DNA from: Verrucomicrobiota bacterium
GTDB lineage: Bacteria > Verrucomicrobiota > Lentisphaeria > JABSQK01 > JAJFLO01
Direction: 5' to 3'
NCBI GenBank assembly: GCA_021772675.1
Contig: JAJFLO010000574.1
Location: 1-52,518, forward strand
DNA length: 52,518 bases
A program made the position numbers and the translations under genes. The notes beneath the pieces were generated by a model that had not been told where the DNA came from, made no database searches, and saw only the letters and a program-made list of their open reading frames with translations. This document shows, in pieces, positions 1 to 8,484 of the stretch. How positions within the stretch are numbered: position 1 is the stretch's first letter; each line of letters opens with the position of its first letter.

Positions 1-168
1 GAGATAAATCTACAATTTTTGACAGCCGAGAAACAACATTGGAAAGGTTTGGATTAATGATATTTTATGTAGTCTAAAATTCGCAATTTCCAAAATCGGG
101 TGGGAATTTTCAGAACTCCCCCAACTTATTGAGATGATACAAAAATTGTGTTTTGCCAGTAATTCTTT

Positions 169-942
169 TTACTTCACAATAATGACCCATTGATCAGGGG
201 TGCTTAGTTTCATATGTTCGGTATGGGTGTCACCCATTAGAACATTAAATCCTAAGGAATGATGATATCCTACTCGGCGATAACCACTTGTCGGAGTGTC
301 GTTGATCAATCCATAGTCAGTTCCTTGGAATTTTAATATGCCGCTATGGTTGAAATGAATGCCACCTTCCACAACATCCACTGTGTCTATTTTATTAGCA
401 GGGTTAATCATATTTTGAAGTTTGAAGTATTTTGTTGGTGAATTCAGGCCCCAGGAAGTTGCATACGGTGTACTGATAGCAGCACCGGTCCATCGACCCG
501 CTTCGATCATGTTTTTTATGTAACTGGCTTCTTTGATGGAATTATCACCTCCTGCCGGATTGAAATTATCTTCATCGCTTAATGTTGGGCATCGGTAGAC
601 AGATTTTTGAGGAAGCAGTTGATCGTACATATAGTTAATCCAATGGTTATAGTTGTGATCGATTGAGGTATCTCCAAATTTTCCTGGCATAGCAAACCCG
701 TCGAATTCTCCCGCGTAAGTATATGATGCAATACCAATCTGTTTTAAATTATTCATACAATATGCTCCCTGGGCTTTTTCTCTGGCAGAAAGCAATGCTG
801 GCAAAAGTAAAGCGAATAGTAACATTATTATGGTGATTACGACCAAAAGCTCAACAATGGTAAACGTTAATAATTGTTTATAACCATTCGACTGTGATTT
901 ATTGATCGGTATCATTATTTTTGAAAAAAGATAATTATTCAC
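169..942 (-). CDS. Pseudopilin-like protein with prepilin-type N-terminal methylation signal
   Basis: A 257-residue protein. The type III signal is seen at about residues 27-50 ([10 protein letters not shown], then a hydrophobic stretch ending [12 protein letters not shown]). The Glu at +5 is present, but the residue before the conserved Phe is Thr instead of the usual Gly. After the hydrophobic helix comes a globular region ending in a GDTHTEHM-like segment (about residues 235-245), as in the abundant pseudopilin-like proteins of Lentisphaerota and Verrucomicrobiota. Cleavage would need a prepilin peptidase such as the one at 5486-6736. Whether it is a pilus or type II secretion subunit or one of many dispersed secreted paralogues cannot be told from the sequence. 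The 25 or so residues before the signal are long for a prepilin leader, so a start at an internal Met (MIPINKSQ) is possible. Confidence 0.8.
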   Translation of the reverse strand: MNNYLFSKIMIPINKSQSNGYKQLLTFTIVELLVVITIIMLLFALLLPALLSAREKAQGAYCMNNLKQIGIASYTYAGEFDGFAMPGKFGDTSIDHNYNHWINYMYDQLLPQKSVYRCPTLSDEDNFNPAGGDNSIKEASYIKNMIEAGRWTGAAISTPYATSWGLNSPTKYFKLQNMINPANKIDTVDVVEGGIHFNHSGILKFQGTDYGLINDTPTSGYRRVGYHHSLGFNVLMGDTHTEHMKLSTPDQWVIIVK

Positions 943-1014
943 GGGTGGCAGTGTTCTGTTAAAATTAATTTGGAATCACACGGCATTGGTTCTGAATTTT
1001 CATATCAGCAAGTG
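943..1014. other. Short non-coding gap upstream of the pseudopilin
   Basis: AT-rich spacer between the pseudopilin start and the first TIR element of the 1015-1627 array. It should hold the pseudopilin promoter, but no convincing -35/-10 pair was found. Confidence 0.4.
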
Positions 1015-1285
1015 TAGTGTTCCGCAAATAACTTGAATTTGACGAGATGTATTTTGGTGCTTCAGGTGCATTGAAATGAATAAAGCGATGCAGAGTATCT
1101 CTGTTTCATTTCAATGTTTGCTGACCGTCAAAAGACATTCATCCTAAATGGGTTGCACTTCTTTCACTGCTGGGTGGTGTTAACCAAAAGGTCCGTACCT
1201 GTGATACGAACACTTTTTTCGCTGCCTATCCCAGAGGCGAAATAAATCCAATCAAATTTCGAGCTATTTACGGGACGCCACACTA
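1015..1285. mobile_element. R7: TA-flanked terminal inverted repeat element (MITE-like)
   Basis: The left end reads TAGTGTTCCGCAAATA; the reverse complement of the right end reads TAGTGTGGCGTCCCGTAAAT and continues into a matching GAAATTTGA segment. The two ends therefore form an imperfect inverted repeat of about 30 bp, with TA at each extremity. There is no coding content. Inside lies a 12-bp perfect inverted repeat (1069-1080 with 1105-1116). The right TA (1284-1285) is also the left TA of the next element. A TA target is typical of Tc1/mariner/IS630-type movement, but that assignment is inference. Confidence 0.6.
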
Positions 1286-1463
1286 GCCTGAATAATTCAT
1301 CAGTATTCTGCTGCGAGGCCTAATCTCTGCTCAAATAAGCCGATTAACTCAATTTTTCATCTCAGTGAATGAAAATTCACTTTCACTGTGAAGTTTTCTC
1401 TAATCAATTTATTATGAGCGAGTTAAGTCCTCTCGTGACAAATCGCATGAATTAGTCAGGCTA
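1284..1463. mobile_element. R6: TA-flanked TIR element, copy 1
   Basis: The left end TAGCCTGAATAATTCATC and the reverse complement of the right end (TAGCCTGACTAATTCATG) are inverted repeats. The body is about 180 bp and non-coding. Related copies are at 9549-9730 and, more diverged, at 13242-13439. It shares TA 1284-1285 with the element to its left and TA 1462-1463 with the one to its right. Confidence 0.7.
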
Positions 1464-1627
1464 GCAGTCAGTCGGACTTTGAAAGAATCTACTGCGAAAA
1501 CCGCATTCTTGACCCATTTTTGTCCGATTTATCGTCGAATATCACAATATTTTCCTCAAAATTGGACAAAAAGGTTCTCAATTTGACGATTTTCTCGCGA
1601 CGATTTCTAAAGTCAGACAGACTGTTA
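1462..1627. mobile_element. R3: TA-flanked TIR element, copy 1
   Basis: The left end TAGCAGTCAGTCGGACTTT and the reverse complement of the right end (TAACAGTCTGTCTGACTTT) are inverted repeats of about 19 bp. The body carries a recognisable block reading CTACTGCGAAAACCGCA, found inverted in the copies at 37650-37815 and 46816-46964. No protein is encoded. It ends 24 bp before the leuA -35 box. Confidence 0.8.
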
Positions 1628-1651
1628 GATAAACATATTGTCTATATGATT

Positions 1652-1679
1652 TTGACATTATGCCCCACATAAGTACAAT
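1652..1679 (+). promoter_or_regulatory. Sigma-70 type promoter for leuA
   Basis: A perfect TTGACA at 1652-1657 and a TACAAT at 1674-1679 are separated by 16 bp. They lie just outside the end of the R3 element and about 170 bp upstream of leuA. Transcription would start near 1686, giving a leader of roughly 165 nt. Confidence 0.7.
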
Positions 1680-1681
1680 TA

Positions 1682-1699
1682 TGTAATCGAGTGATTACA
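1682..1699 (+). other. Small hairpin at the start of the leuA leader
   Basis: TGTAATC (1682-1688), a four-base loop GAGT, then GATTACA (1693-1699) form a 7-bp perfect stem. It lies at the predicted transcript start of leuA. No T-box, leucine-rich leader peptide or T-run is evident, so a regulatory role is not shown. Confidence 0.35.
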
Positions 1700-1852
1700 A
1701 TAAGATCCTAAAGATATATAAAGTTTGTGTATATTCCAAGGGATTTATGTTCAAATAATAATTTAGTTATCAAATTGAAATACTGTTACACAACCGTTCT
1801 TTTATCTGCTCTTCGTTGAAAGTCAAAAGATTATAATTTATAGGAAAATGTG

Positions 1853-3535
1853 ATGGAGTCAGTAAAATATGCAAGAATGCCGGATATTCCTGTAGCAAAT
1901 AGAAAATGGCCGGACGCTTCAATTCAGTGTGCACCCCGCTGGTGTGCGGTCGATTTGCGGGATGGTAATCAAGCATTGCCAAATCCCATGACCCCAGAAC
2001 AGAAATTGGAATATTTTAACTTATTAGTAGATATTGGATTCAAAGAAATTGAAGTCGGATTTCCGTCCGCTTCGGCAGATGATTATAACTTTTGCCGAAA
2101 CCTAATCAAAGGGAATCTTATCCCCGATGACGTTACCATTTCGGTATTGACTCAAGCAAGAGAACATCTGATTAATAAGACTTTGGAGGTGCTTGAGGGA
2201 GCATCTAACGCGGTTATTCATTTTTATATAGCAACAAGTGAGCTGCATTCAAAATTCGTGTTTGGTTTATCCGATGATGAAATAATTGACTCGTCTGTTG
2301 CGTCTACACGTCGTATTCGAGACGGAATTAATTCCATGGGGGGTAGTAACATCGGGCTTGAATTTTCCCCTGAAGAATTCACAGACTCAAGTTTGGATTT
2401 TACAATCAAACTTTGCAATGCTGTCGTTTCTGAATGGAATCCACGGGGTGATGAGAAGGTTATTCTGAATTTGCCACAGACCGTTGAACGACGATTGCCT
2501 AATCAGTATGCTGATATGATTGAAGAATTCATCAACCGTCAAAAATATTCAGACAAGACTGTTGTTTCTGTTCATAATCATAATGATATGGGATGCGCGG
2601 TTGCTGCGACAATGCAAACGTTATTGGCAGGCGCAACCAGGGTAGAAGGTACCTTGTTTGGACATGGTGAGCGAACTGGCAATGTTGATTTGACTACGGT
2701 CGGGTTGAATCTGGAATACTTGGGTATTGATACTGGATTGGATTTTTCAAAGTTAAACAAAATTGCGAAAACTGTGGAGGATATTACCGAAATAGCAATT
2801 CAACCACGTCATCCGTATGCTGGAGAATTGGTTTTTACGGCATTTTCAGGTTCACATCAGGATGCAATACATAAAGGATTGAGCAAAAAAGACGAATTGA
2901 TTCGTCATTTTGGTGGTTGGAAAGTTCCCTATCTGCATGTTGATCCAGGGACGGTTGGCCGGGTTTATGAGCAATTTATTCGCATCAACAGTCAGTCTGG
3001 AAAGGGAGGTGTCGCGCATGTTATGGAAACTGAATATCGGATTAAAATGCCACGCTGGGTTCAGATTGATTTCGCCAAACATGTCCAAAAATATGCAGAC
3101 AAAACGTCAAAAGAGCTATCGAGTCACGAGGTTTTTAGCATATTTAAGGAAATATATATGAATTGTGAAGATCCGGTTTCGTTGATTAATTATTGGCCCA
3201 GACCTGCAGATGATGATCCCAAAGTTATAAAAGGGGAATTGCATGTTAACTATCAAGGTGATAAAAGGATATTGAAAAGTGAAGGCAATGGGCCAATATC
3301 GGCATTTGTTCATGCATTACGCGAAATCAAAGATTTACCTGAATTTATACTTGAAGACTATGCAGAAGAAACGATGGGTGTTTCTGCTGAAGCTGAAGCC
3401 GTGTGTTTCGTCCGAGTACAAATAAAGAATTCCAATACTGAGCATATTGGGGTTGGTCTGGGTAATAATATTGATCAGGCTGCCGTTGCATCTGTTCTCG
3501 CCGGATTGAATGCTCTTATTAATCAATCGAAATAA
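1853..3535 (+). CDS. leuA: 2-isopropylmalate synthase
   Basis: Catalyses the first committed step of leucine synthesis, condensing acetyl-CoA with 2-oxoisovalerate. It is 560 residues from the ATG at 1853 and belongs to the longer LeuA type. The HMGL-like barrel begins with WCAVDLRDGNQAL (metal-binding Asp, and the catalytic Arg as DLRDG). A metal-binding HNHND motif follows at about residue 243, GHGERTGN at about 272 and the C-terminal LeuA regulatory dimer domain at about 430-555. A GTG three bases earlier is also possible; an AGGA at 1842-1845 sits 7 bases before the ATG, which favours the ATG. No other leucine-pathway genes are nearby. Transcription is expected from the promoter at 1652-1679. 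Confidence 0.95.
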   Translation: MESVKYARMPDIPVANRKWPDASIQCAPRWCAVDLRDGNQALPNPMTPEQKLEYFNLLVDIGFKEIEVGFPSASADDYNFCRNLIKGNLIPDDVTISVLTQAREHLINKTLEVLEGASNAVIHFYIATSELHSKFVFGLSDDEIIDSSVASTRRIRDGINSMGGSNIGLEFSPEEFTDSSLDFTIKLCNAVVSEWNPRGDEKVILNLPQTVERRLPNQYADMIEEFINRQKYSDKTVVSVHNHNDMGCAVAATMQTLLAGATRVEGTLFGHGERTGNVDLTTVGLNLEYLGIDTGLDFSKLNKIAKTVEDITEIAIQPRHPYAGELVFTAFSGSHQDAIHKGLSKKDELIRHFGGWKVPYLHVDPGTVGRVYEQFIRINSQSGKGGVAHVMETEYRIKMPRWVQIDFAKHVQKYADKTSKELSSHEVFSIFKEIYMNCEDPVSLINYWPRPADDDPKVIKGELHVNYQGDKRILKSEGNGPISAFVHALREIKDLPEFILEDYAEETMGVSAEAEAVCFVRVQIKNSNTEHIGVGLGNNIDQAAVASVLAGLNALINQSK

Positions 3536-3577
3536 GTCAATCATAGTAAAATGGGTATTGGTTTATGCGAGCTTATC

Positions 3578-3614
3578 TAGACCCCGTTCGCAAGACATTT
3601 TCGAACGGGGTCTA
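3578..3614 (+). other. Strong hairpin between leuA and yicC
   Basis: TAGACCCCGTTCG (3578-3590) and CGAACGGGGTCTA (3602-3614) form a perfect 13-bp stem around an 11-base loop. It lies 43 bases after the leuA stop and 35 bases before the yicC start. It is not followed by a T-run, so a standard intrinsic terminator is not supported. It could be a transcript-stabilising or processing hairpin. Confidence 0.6.
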
Positions 3615-3648
3615 TCTAGAAGGGTTTAAAAGTAAAAGGAAAAAGTTT

Positions 3649-4524
3649 ATGTGGAGTATGACTGGATTTGGCAGTGGCAATCAATCTGTAAGTGGTTCAA
3701 CTATTACGACACAAATCACATCGGTTAATCGTAAACAAACTGATATTCGGATTAAACTTCCAACAGAACTCCTTTACCTTGAAATCGAAATTAGAAACAG
3801 GATTGCGAGTAAAATTTCGCGAGGGGGTTTGCAGGTTCGGATTGAATTGCAACCATCAGCTAATTTTTCTGATTTATTGTCTATAGATAATGAACTTGTT
3901 GATCGTTTAAGTACTCTAATGGTCGATCTTTCAAATAAACTCAACTTAGATAATCAAGTGACATTAGGTGATTTATTTCAAATTCCTAATATAAATATTA
4001 TTACAACGGATAAGTTGCCAATAGAGAAATTGGAACTTGGCGTGTTGCAATCCTTAGGAGAGGCAATTGATCATCTAATTGATGCCAAAATTGAAGAAGG
4101 GAAAAAGCTAGGCACGGATATCCGTAAGCGGCATAAAATTCTATTAGGTTATGTTAATGACATAGAATCAAATATTTCTGAGATTATTAAGGTTGCTGAA
4201 AAAAAATTGCACGAGCGAATTGGTAAAATCGTAAATGATCTAGAAATTGACGATGAACGGCTGGTAAAGGAAATTGCGTTTTTGACTGATCGCTGTGATG
4301 TATCTGAGGAAATTACACGTTTACTATCGCATCTTGAATCTATAGAAGCTCAATTTTCAGTTAATGACCCAGTAGGGCGGAAATTAGATTTTCTTATTCA
4401 GGAATGTTTTAGAGAGATTAATACGCTCGGTGCTAAATGTAATCATATTGAAACATCTAAGATAGTCATTGATTTTAAGACAGAGTTAGAGCGTATACGA
4501 GAACAGGTTCAAAATATTGAATGA
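3649..4524 (+). CDS. yicC: YicC/YloC family protein (putative endoribonuclease)
   Basis: A 291-residue member of the YicC family, whose members have been linked to RNA cleavage and stationary-phase survival. The family N-terminus MWSMTGFG is present, followed by a conserved INxR-like segment (SVNRKQTDIRIKLP) and the C-terminal DUF1732 region ending KLDFLIQECFREINTLGAK, near residues 245-265. The start at 3649 is chosen because an AAAGGA (3635-3640) lies 8 bases upstream and the family motif begins here. A longer reading from 3565 would translate the hairpin and is rejected. It overlaps the next gene by four bases (ATGA), so the two are translationally coupled. Confidence 0.9.
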   Translation: MWSMTGFGSGNQSVSGSTITTQITSVNRKQTDIRIKLPTELLYLEIEIRNRIASKISRGGLQVRIELQPSANFSDLLSIDNELVDRLSTLMVDLSNKLNLDNQVTLGDLFQIPNINIITTDKLPIEKLELGVLQSLGEAIDHLIDAKIEEGKKLGTDIRKRHKILLGYVNDIESNISEIIKVAEKKLHERIGKIVNDLEIDDERLVKEIAFLTDRCDVSEEITRLLSHLESIEAQFSVNDPVGRKLDFLIQECFREINTLGAKCNHIETSKIVIDFKTELERIREQVQNIE

Positions 4525-5483
4525 CTAATCGCGTTATACAATCAGTGATCACGTCTTTTGAAGAATCGTTAAGATTAGACCATTGGTTAGCTAACAGATT
4601 CAATTACCACTCTCGCTCTGAATGGCAGAAATTAATCCGTTCCGGGACAATTAAGGTAAATGGTTTAATCTCTAAACCCTCTAAAAAATTGATTCGAGGT
4701 GATCAGGTTAATTATGTCATCGGCAATATTAATGAACCCGAAGTTGACACCTCATTTCAAATTTTATATGAAGACAGGGAACTGTTAATTATTAATAAAT
4801 CTGGCAACCTCCCCTGTCATCCAGCCGGCAAGTTTTTTAAGCATTCGCTATGGTATCTGTTAAAAAATATCTACACTGAAATTTGGATTATTAATCGTTT
4901 GGATAGAGAAACTTCTGGACTCGTCATAATTGCAAAATCGATAGACGTTGCCAAACGACTCTATTGCCAATTCGAATCGCAGGAGATTGTTAAAAATTAT
5001 CTTGTATTGGTGGAACATAGTGGGCCGGAATCTATTGATGTCAATGGGTGTCTTGAAATGGATCCAACGAGTGACGTCAGGAAAAAGCAGCGATTAGTTG
5101 AAAATAGTTCCGAATTGAAAAACTTTGTTTCGATTCAATTCAACAAACTTCAGGAAAGCCATGGTCTTTCTCTTTATGAAGCGGTTCCTAAAACGGGAAA
5201 ATTACATCAGATACGAGCTGCATTATGTTCATTCGGCCTGCCTGTGGTTGGGGATAAAATATATGGGATAGATGATCATTTATATTTACGCTTTATTTCC
5301 AATTGCCTTACCGTTGAAGATTATCAGTCACTTAGGGCACCCCGGCAGGTATTACACGCAAATAAAATAAAATTCTATTACCCATTGAGAAACGAGTATA
5401 TGATGGTGACCGCACCATTAACCCAAGATTTGGTAAATTTATTGATGCAATACAATTTTAACATAGACAGGTATGTTGCTTAG
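4521..5483 (+). CDS. RluA-family RNA pseudouridine synthase with S4 domain
   Basis: Isomerises uridine to pseudouridine in rRNA or tRNA. It is 320 residues. The S4 RNA-binding domain at about 13-70 contains RLDHWLANRF and GTIKVNGLIS. The catalytic domain carries the RluA motif as NRLDRETSGLVI (about residues 136-147, with the catalytic Asp in LDRETSG), followed by a KTGKLHQIRAAL motif near 235. RluA-family members cannot be split into RluC, RluD and similar types by eye, so no symbol is given. It overlaps yicC by four bases and is separated from the prepilin peptidase by two bases, so it is part of one operon. Confidence 0.9.
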   Translation: MTNRVIQSVITSFEESLRLDHWLANRFNYHSRSEWQKLIRSGTIKVNGLISKPSKKLIRGDQVNYVIGNINEPEVDTSFQILYEDRELLIINKSGNLPCHPAGKFFKHSLWYLLKNIYTEIWIINRLDRETSGLVIIAKSIDVAKRLYCQFESQEIVKNYLVLVEHSGPESIDVNGCLEMDPTSDVRKKQRLVENSSELKNFVSIQFNKLQESHGLSLYEAVPKTGKLHQIRAALCSFGLPVVGDKIYGIDDHLYLRFISNCLTVEDYQSLRAPRQVLHANKIKFYYPLRNEYMMVTAPLTQDLVNLLMQYNFNIDRYVA

Positions 5484-5485
5484 GT

Positions 5486-6736
5486 TTGGAATCTCATTCA
5501 CAACTCTATTTTATTCAATTCATTACCTGTTCTCTATTTATAACAGGCGCCTGTGTTGGCAGTTTTTTAAATGTTTGCATTTTCAGGATACCGAATGATG
5601 AGTCAATCGTTTTCCCTTCTTCGCATTGCCCTTCTTGTCATAAGACTATTCGATTATACGAAAATTTACCTATTTTAAGTTGGTTGCTGTTGCGAGGTAA
5701 ATGCAGTAATTGTCATTGCCGAATATCAATACAATATTTCATGATAGAATTATTGACCGGGTTATTGTTTGTTTTAACATGGTTTCAGATCGTGTATGAA
5801 TCCTGGCCAATTTTAATGCTTAGCTCATTTTTAGTATTGATATCACTGCTTATAGTCATTTCATTGATTGATATGCGCTACAACCGAATACCCAATGCAA
5901 TAATTTTAGTTGGGTGTCTATACGCCGTTATGATTGGAATGATTTTTCCTGTTACTCATACGTTTAGTAGATTTGGCATTTACAATCAAAAATTATCTAT
6001 TCTTAAACCATGGACTTATTCATGTTTCGAAAAATATACTGTTCATCTATCTGAATCGGTTCTAATTAAAAATCAATTATTTGTGATTACGGATTTTGTT
6101 TTAGGTTTATTAGCGGGTGGCGGATTATTATTGATGATTGTAGAAATAGGCAAATTTTTGTTTGGTAGTCGGAAGATAAAATATGATCAGCGTGTAAATT
6201 TTTGCGTAAACAGGGGTGGTTTGTCCATCGATAATGGAAAGGAAATTAGTTGGGAACATGTTTTTCTGCGAAAATCTGATGAATTAACAATGTTTGGAGT
6301 TGTCAAAGCCGTTGAGATATCTAATGATGATAGCTTCTCTGACCATGGTAATTATGTTTCTGATGAAGTAAATGAAATAAAAATAGACACTGGTTATGTT
6401 CAAATCAATTCCAGCAGGATACCCCTAACCAAAATTGATCGGCTTGTTGTCGAGGGAGATAGATGGAATCGTCCTCAGGAAGTTTTGGGCATGGGGGATG
6501 TTAAGCTTGCTGCAATGATTGGTCTATTTTTAGGTCCATCAGCAATTTTATTTATTATTTTTTTATCGTCATTTACTGGGGCTTTATTCGGTCTACTGTG
6601 TAACTTATTTATAGTTTTCAAAGATGGTGGGGAAAAAAAAATCAGTCTCCCTTATGGGCCGTTTATTTCATTTGCAACATTGATATATATTTTTGTGGGG
6701 CAGGAGATTTTTTCATATATAAGACAATTTGTTTGA
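5486..6736 (+). CDS. Prepilin leader peptidase/N-methyltransferase with large internal insertion
   Basis: Membrane aspartyl protease (A24 family) that cleaves and methylates type IV prepilins and pseudopilins. It is 416 residues from a TTG at 5486. The N-terminal domain has SFLNVCIFRIP and two zinc-type pairs (CPSC and CSNC). The catalytic aspartates are D129 (in LIDMRYNRIPN) and D338 (in GMGDVK, the GxGD motif). They are about 209 residues apart, against roughly 60 in the usual enzyme. The extra 140 or so residues (about 180-325) look soluble. The start is a TTG with only a weak upstream TTAGG. It is the last gene of the yicC operon, and its substrates may include the pseudopilin at 169-942. 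Confidence 0.9.
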   Translation: MESHSQLYFIQFITCSLFITGACVGSFLNVCIFRIPNDESIVFPSSHCPSCHKTIRLYENLPILSWLLLRGKCSNCHCRISIQYFMIELLTGLLFVLTWFQIVYESWPILMLSSFLVLISLLIVISLIDMRYNRIPNAIILVGCLYAVMIGMIFPVTHTFSRFGIYNQKLSILKPWTYSCFEKYTVHLSESVLIKNQLFVITDFVLGLLAGGGLLLMIVEIGKFLFGSRKIKYDQRVNFCVNRGGLSIDNGKEISWEHVFLRKSDELTMFGVVKAVEISNDDSFSDHGNYVSDEVNEIKIDTGYVQINSSRIPLTKIDRLVVEGDRWNRPQEVLGMGDVKLAAMIGLFLGPSAILFIIFLSSFTGALFGLLCNLFIVFKDGGEKKISLPYGPFISFATLIYIFVGQEIFSYIRQFV

Positions 6737-6760
6737 CATGATTAGTTACAATGTTATCTT
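6733..6760 (+). promoter_or_regulatory. Possible promoter for the coiled-coil membrane protein gene
   Basis: TTGACA at 6733-6738 and TATCTT at 6755-6760, 16 bp apart, lie about 65 bp before the next start codon. The -35 is perfect and the -10 weak. The -35 overlaps the TGA of the prepilin peptidase gene. Confidence 0.45.
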
Positions 6761-6824
6761 TACTGCGACATTTGGGAAAATTTATATCCGATCTAATTAA
6801 TTTTGCAATTTTGAGGCACAACTT

Positions 6825-8045
6825 ATGGCACAACTAAACCGTCTCTTGAATATTCTTATTTTGGTATTCGCTATTTTGGCTGTTTTACATGGTGGGCTCT
6901 TGTATAATGCCAGAAATGATTTAAGGGGGCATGGTGACAAAATGGCCGATGCCATCTCTGAAGTGGTCAAAGAATTAGATACCCAAAGCGGAACTGATTT
7001 GCAGAGCAATATTCATCGCAAAGAGATTACAGGAAATGATGGAAAGGCTATGCCAGGGGGGACGTTGGGCTGGGAGTTTTATAATGATTCCAAAGACCCC
7101 GCGACAAAGGCCAACCAAAAATTTGAAAACTCTCTAGAACAATTCAAGAATCAAGTAAGAATTGTTCGCGAACAACGGGATAATCTAGCCGCATCAATAG
7201 CCCAGCATTCCAGCTTATTCGAATTGGGAGAAGAAAATCAAGAAATCTTACAAAAATTAGACACCTATGAAGAAGCGCTAGCGCAGATATACGAGGGGTT
7301 AGAAAAAATAAGAAACAGAGATGATGAAATTTTTTCCAAAATGGAAGACGCTGCAAATAAAGTCGGCTTTCCGTTAGAAAAGAATGTTCTTAGGGATATC
7401 GAAAAATTTGAAGAACCTTTGCAAAATCTAGCAAATCATATTAGTAAAATTAAAGATAGAGCGATCAACTATGCAGATACAATCGCGCAAGCAGTTACTA
7501 AAATTGATGCTCACAATTTTGAGGTTGATGAGTCCTCGTTAAAAGACAGTAACGAATACGTTGTGGCTTTAACAGCAATACTTAATGATTTTGATAACAT
7601 CAACGATAAATTGAAGAATTATGAAAAATATAAGATTGAGTTTATTGAAACGAAAGACGCATTAGAGAGAACTATTGAAGCATTGGAATCAGCGAATGAT
7701 AACTACTCAGCAATAGAAAACAAGTTGGCTAGTGTGGAAAACAATTATGGGGCATTAAGAAAAAAATATAGTGTTCTAGTTGGAGAATCTTCAGGAACTC
7801 AAATCACTCAGCTGAAGAAAGTTGAGGGTAAAATAATCAATGTTAATTATGATTGGAATTATGTAATAATTAATCTCGGTAAAAGAGACAATTTACCAGA
7901 AAATCTGGAAATGATAGTCGCGAGGGATCAGGAGTATATATGCAAGGTATTGGTATCTCGTGTATTTAGTGATTATTCTGTCGCTGAAATCTTACCAAAA
8001 GTTAAACATGGCAATGCAATCGAGGGCGATCGTGTTATCTTCTAA
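6825..8045 (+). CDS. Membrane-anchored coiled-coil protein of unknown function
   Basis: 406 residues. One N-terminal transmembrane segment (about residues 8-26) is followed by a long charged, heptad-like region (about 90-320) rich in Glu, Lys, Asn and Leu, which is probably coiled coil. A C-terminal beta-type domain of about 75 residues contains GKIINVNYDWNYVIINLG and GNAIEGDRVIF. This tail resembles the small beta domain at the end of FlgT-like and other envelope proteins in which 'KVVxVDxxxVxxxxG' strands recur; that likeness is by eye only. The protein probably faces the periplasm. The genes that follow encode a small membrane protein and a lipoprotein, suggesting an envelope-associated set. 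Confidence 0.75.
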   Translation: MAQLNRLLNILILVFAILAVLHGGLLYNARNDLRGHGDKMADAISEVVKELDTQSGTDLQSNIHRKEITGNDGKAMPGGTLGWEFYNDSKDPATKANQKFENSLEQFKNQVRIVREQRDNLAASIAQHSSLFELGEENQEILQKLDTYEEALAQIYEGLEKIRNRDDEIFSKMEDAANKVGFPLEKNVLRDIEKFEEPLQNLANHISKIKDRAINYADTIAQAVTKIDAHNFEVDESSLKDSNEYVVALTAILNDFDNINDKLKNYEKYKIEFIETKDALERTIEALESANDNYSAIENKLASVENNYGALRKKYSVLVGESSGTQITQLKKVEGKIINVNYDWNYVIINLGKRDNLPENLEMIVARDQEYICKVLVSRVFSDYSVAEILPKVKHGNAIEGDRVIF

Positions 8046-8157
8046 AATTTTTTTCACTATTAATTGTATCACGTTTATATGCTTTGCGCTTCTGCTTGTA
8101 TTACAGTGGTTAGAAGCGTCAACATATTCAATTTCTATCCTTGATTTATTCGGTTAG
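8008..8157 (+). CDS. Small membrane protein (49 residues)
   Basis: An open frame from ATG 8008 (or ATG 8014) overlaps the last 38 bases of the coiled-coil gene in another frame and ends at 8157. It encodes 49 residues with one clear transmembrane helix (ITFICFALLLVLQWLEA, about residues 20-36). The strong hydrophobic segment, and its place between an envelope protein and a lipoprotein in the same direction, support a real gene. No ribosome-binding site is obvious; translational coupling would explain that. Confidence 0.5.
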   Translation: MAMQSRAIVLSSKIFFTINCITFICFALLLVLQWLEASTYSISILDLFG

Positions 8158-8220
8158 TTCTTATTATTTCATCGTTCAGTCATAATAATTAAACCTGAAA
8201 ACTGCCAATAGTGTGTTGAA

Positions 8221-8388
8221 ATGATAAATCGAAATCTTCTTACTTTAATCGTACTCATCCTAATTCTATCATTGCTGGCTGGATGTCGAATTGTTGATCA
8301 GAGCCGGGTTCACGACTCTGGATCGGATAATATTCCTTGGAATACTCGTGCTGGCTGGGAGGATTCAATTATTGGCGTTCCCTATTAA
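8221..8388 (+). CDS. Very small lipoprotein (55 residues)
   Basis: ATG 8221 to TAA 8386-8388. The signal peptide has a hydrophobic core and the lipobox LLAGC (Cys22). The mature part is only 34 residues and ends in NIPWNTRAGWEDSIIGVPY, rich in Trp, Gly and Pro. Short lipoproteins with a 'PxNxPxxWE' style tail are recalled from related PVC genomes; that is memory, not a search. It follows the small membrane protein by 63 bases and probably belongs to the same transcript. Confidence 0.75.
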   Translation: MINRNLLTLIVLILILSLLAGCRIVDQSRVHDSGSDNIPWNTRAGWEDSIIGVPY

Positions 8389-8484
8389 GTTTTTCCCTTT
8401 ATTATTATCCAATTTCCCACTCATTAATGTGTTCCCCAATTTTTGTAATTGAGTGATCAATACCTGGAAAAATAATCCCAAATC

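Noticed and set aside
3565-3648. Upstream extension of yicC to an earlier ATG
   Set aside because: It would translate through the 13-bp hairpin and adds residues absent from the family; the start at 3649 has a good ribosome-binding site and the family N-terminus MWSMTGFG.
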